Shown here one piece after another: positions 42,158 through 42,868 of a stretch of 42,868 nt of DNA; within the stretch, counting starts at the first letter, position 1, and each line of letters opens with the position of its first letter. A program made the translations under genes and the position numbers. Origin of the DNA: Actinomycetota bacterium (GTDB lineage Bacteria > Actinomycetota > Geothermincolia > Geothermincolales > RBG-13-55-18); assembly GCA_016931915.1 (NCBI GenBank), contig JAFGDU010000178.1, forward strand, positions 1-42,868, written 5' to 3'. The notes under the pieces are model-generated. The model saw only the letters and a program-made list of their open reading frames with translations. It was not told the DNA's origin and did no database searches.

Positions 42158-42868
42158 ATGCTATTCGGGCACGTAGACTCGCATGGGTTCAGGCTGCATT
42201 CCAGGATACCGTTCCCGCTGAATATAATCGGCGCCAAGTACGAGTACGTACTGATGAGGCTTCTGAGCAAGATGACCGACGCCGAGTGGATCTACCGCCA
42301 CCGCCTTAGCCGCTGGACGGTAGATAAGCTGGCCAACCGCGTGGTTGTTCCCATGGTACACGGAGAGGTGATGACGCCTCAGGAGATAGAGAATATGGTC
42401 TATCGGCTGGAGGGGGAGGGCCATATTATGGCCGTGGGAACGTGCGAGTGCCGGCATGGAGACAACAACCTGGCCCGGGAGTTGGTAGAAGGATACGACC
42501 CCAACTATACCTGCGTGATGATGGGGGATATCGGTAAGGGGAAACTCTATTCCTATCCACAGCACTACCGGGTTACCACCGCCAAGGATCTGGTGGACAG
42601 GGCGAGGTTCTGGCACCGGAGGGGCCGCATCCTCACTGGCTGGGGATGCAATACCATGCATGGTTTTCTGGCCGCCTACTGCCACTGCATGCCGGAATAC
42701 TGCGTCCCCCTGCGCAACCAGAGGAAGCGGGGGAACAAGGTTTTCTACCAGGGCTATAACTATGCCGTGGTGGACCCGGAACTATGCCTGGGCCCCCCGA
42801 AGTGCGAGTGGAACTGCATGTCGCACTGCTACTTCGACGCCATACAGGAACGGGGCGGGAAGGCCTGG
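42158..42868 (+). CDS. Multi-cysteine iron-sulfur protein, paralogue of 32663-33499, cut by the right edge
   Basis: The visible 237 residues align without large gaps to the minus-strand Fe-S protein at 32663-33499, from the N-terminal IPFPLNIIGAKYEYVLM through the cysteine groups CxCRH, YTC, CHCxPEYC and C-X5-C-X3-C-X3-C. All cysteines of that region are kept, and one extra cysteine appears after GWG. The C-terminal classic ferredoxin motif would lie beyond the window. The ATG at 42158 has AGGAGG six bases upstream. Function is unknown; electron transfer is the simplest guess. Confidence 0.8.
   Translation, partial: MLFGHVDSHGFRLHSRIPFPLNIIGAKYEYVLMRLLSKMTDAEWIYRHRLSRWTVDKLANRVVVPMVHGEVMTPQEIENMVYRLEGEGHIMAVGTCECRHGDNNLARELVEGYDPNYTCVMMGDIGKGKLYSYPQHYRVTTAKDLVDRARFWHRRGRILTGWGCNTMHGFLAAYCHCMPEYCVPLRNQRKRGNKVFYQGYNYAVVDPELCLGPPKCEWNCMSHCYFDAIQERGGKAW

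Noticed and set aside
1..42868. CRISPR arrays, insertion sequences, rRNA and tRNA genes
   Set aside because: None was seen on reading both strands: no regularly spaced direct repeats, no transposase frames and no cloverleaf candidates.

Overview
The window is a GC-rich bacterial chromosome segment carrying mostly housekeeping genes. Coding is dense, GTG and TTG starts are frequent, Shine-Dalgarno (SD) sequences are strong, and there are many ATGA-type overlaps. I see no phage or insertion-sequence genes, no tRNA or rRNA genes and no CRISPR array. Low-GC Firmicutes are unlikely. The gene mix (AroH-type chorismate mutase, ScpAB, TlyA, CCA enzyme fused to DHH and CBS domains, ClpC-like ATPase, PaaK plus ACT protein) and base composition would fit a deep-branching Actinobacteriota-like or related Gram-positive-type lineage. 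This placement is inference; no rRNA or other phylogenetic marker was analysed.

Layout. Positions 1-28174 are almost entirely minus strand. Blocks, read right to left in transcription order, are: (a) xseB-dxs-tlyA-nadK-recN (28174-22755); (b) fur-znuA-znuC-znuB (22615-19546) behind a near-consensus Fur-type operator; (c) a HAMP-domain membrane sensor (19324-18386); (d) pyrG behind its own promoter and leader terminator (18185-16545); (e) M20 peptidase-NUDIX-ald-xerD (16411-12567); (f) a radical SAM/SPASM protein (12313-10961); (g) an unknown helical protein and deoB (10690-8454); (h) the DHH-CBS-CCA enzyme, an M50 protease and an HD protein (8331-4501); (i) trpS-scpA-scpB-rluB-aroH-aroF (4252-1).

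At 28175-28409 two promoters diverge. To the right lies a plus-strand membrane protein of the M28 peptidase family that has lost catalytic residues. Facing it is a minus-strand run paaK-ACT-yjbQ-small membrane protein; the last gene seems to lack a normal start codon. Next come an iron-sulfur protein and a two-gene ABC exporter, both on the minus strand. From 36436 the plus strand carries an M23 peptidase, a Clp-type AAA+ ATPase with a crippled first ATPase domain, a PEPCK/HPr-kinase-like P-loop protein, and a close paralogue of the iron-sulfur protein that runs off the window.

The most unusual segment is 36436-42868. A zinc-finger Clp/Hsp100 relative has lost its D1 Walker B and arginine-finger motifs, the M-domain and a recognisable ClpP-docking loop. 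It sits in tight co-orientation with a PEPCK-like kinase fold of unknown role and an unusual multi-cysteine Fe-S protein that is duplicated within the window. Other leads are a probable AUA start codon, a pseudo-peptidase, a triplicated extracytoplasmic module in an ABC-2 permease, and a pyrG leader cassette.
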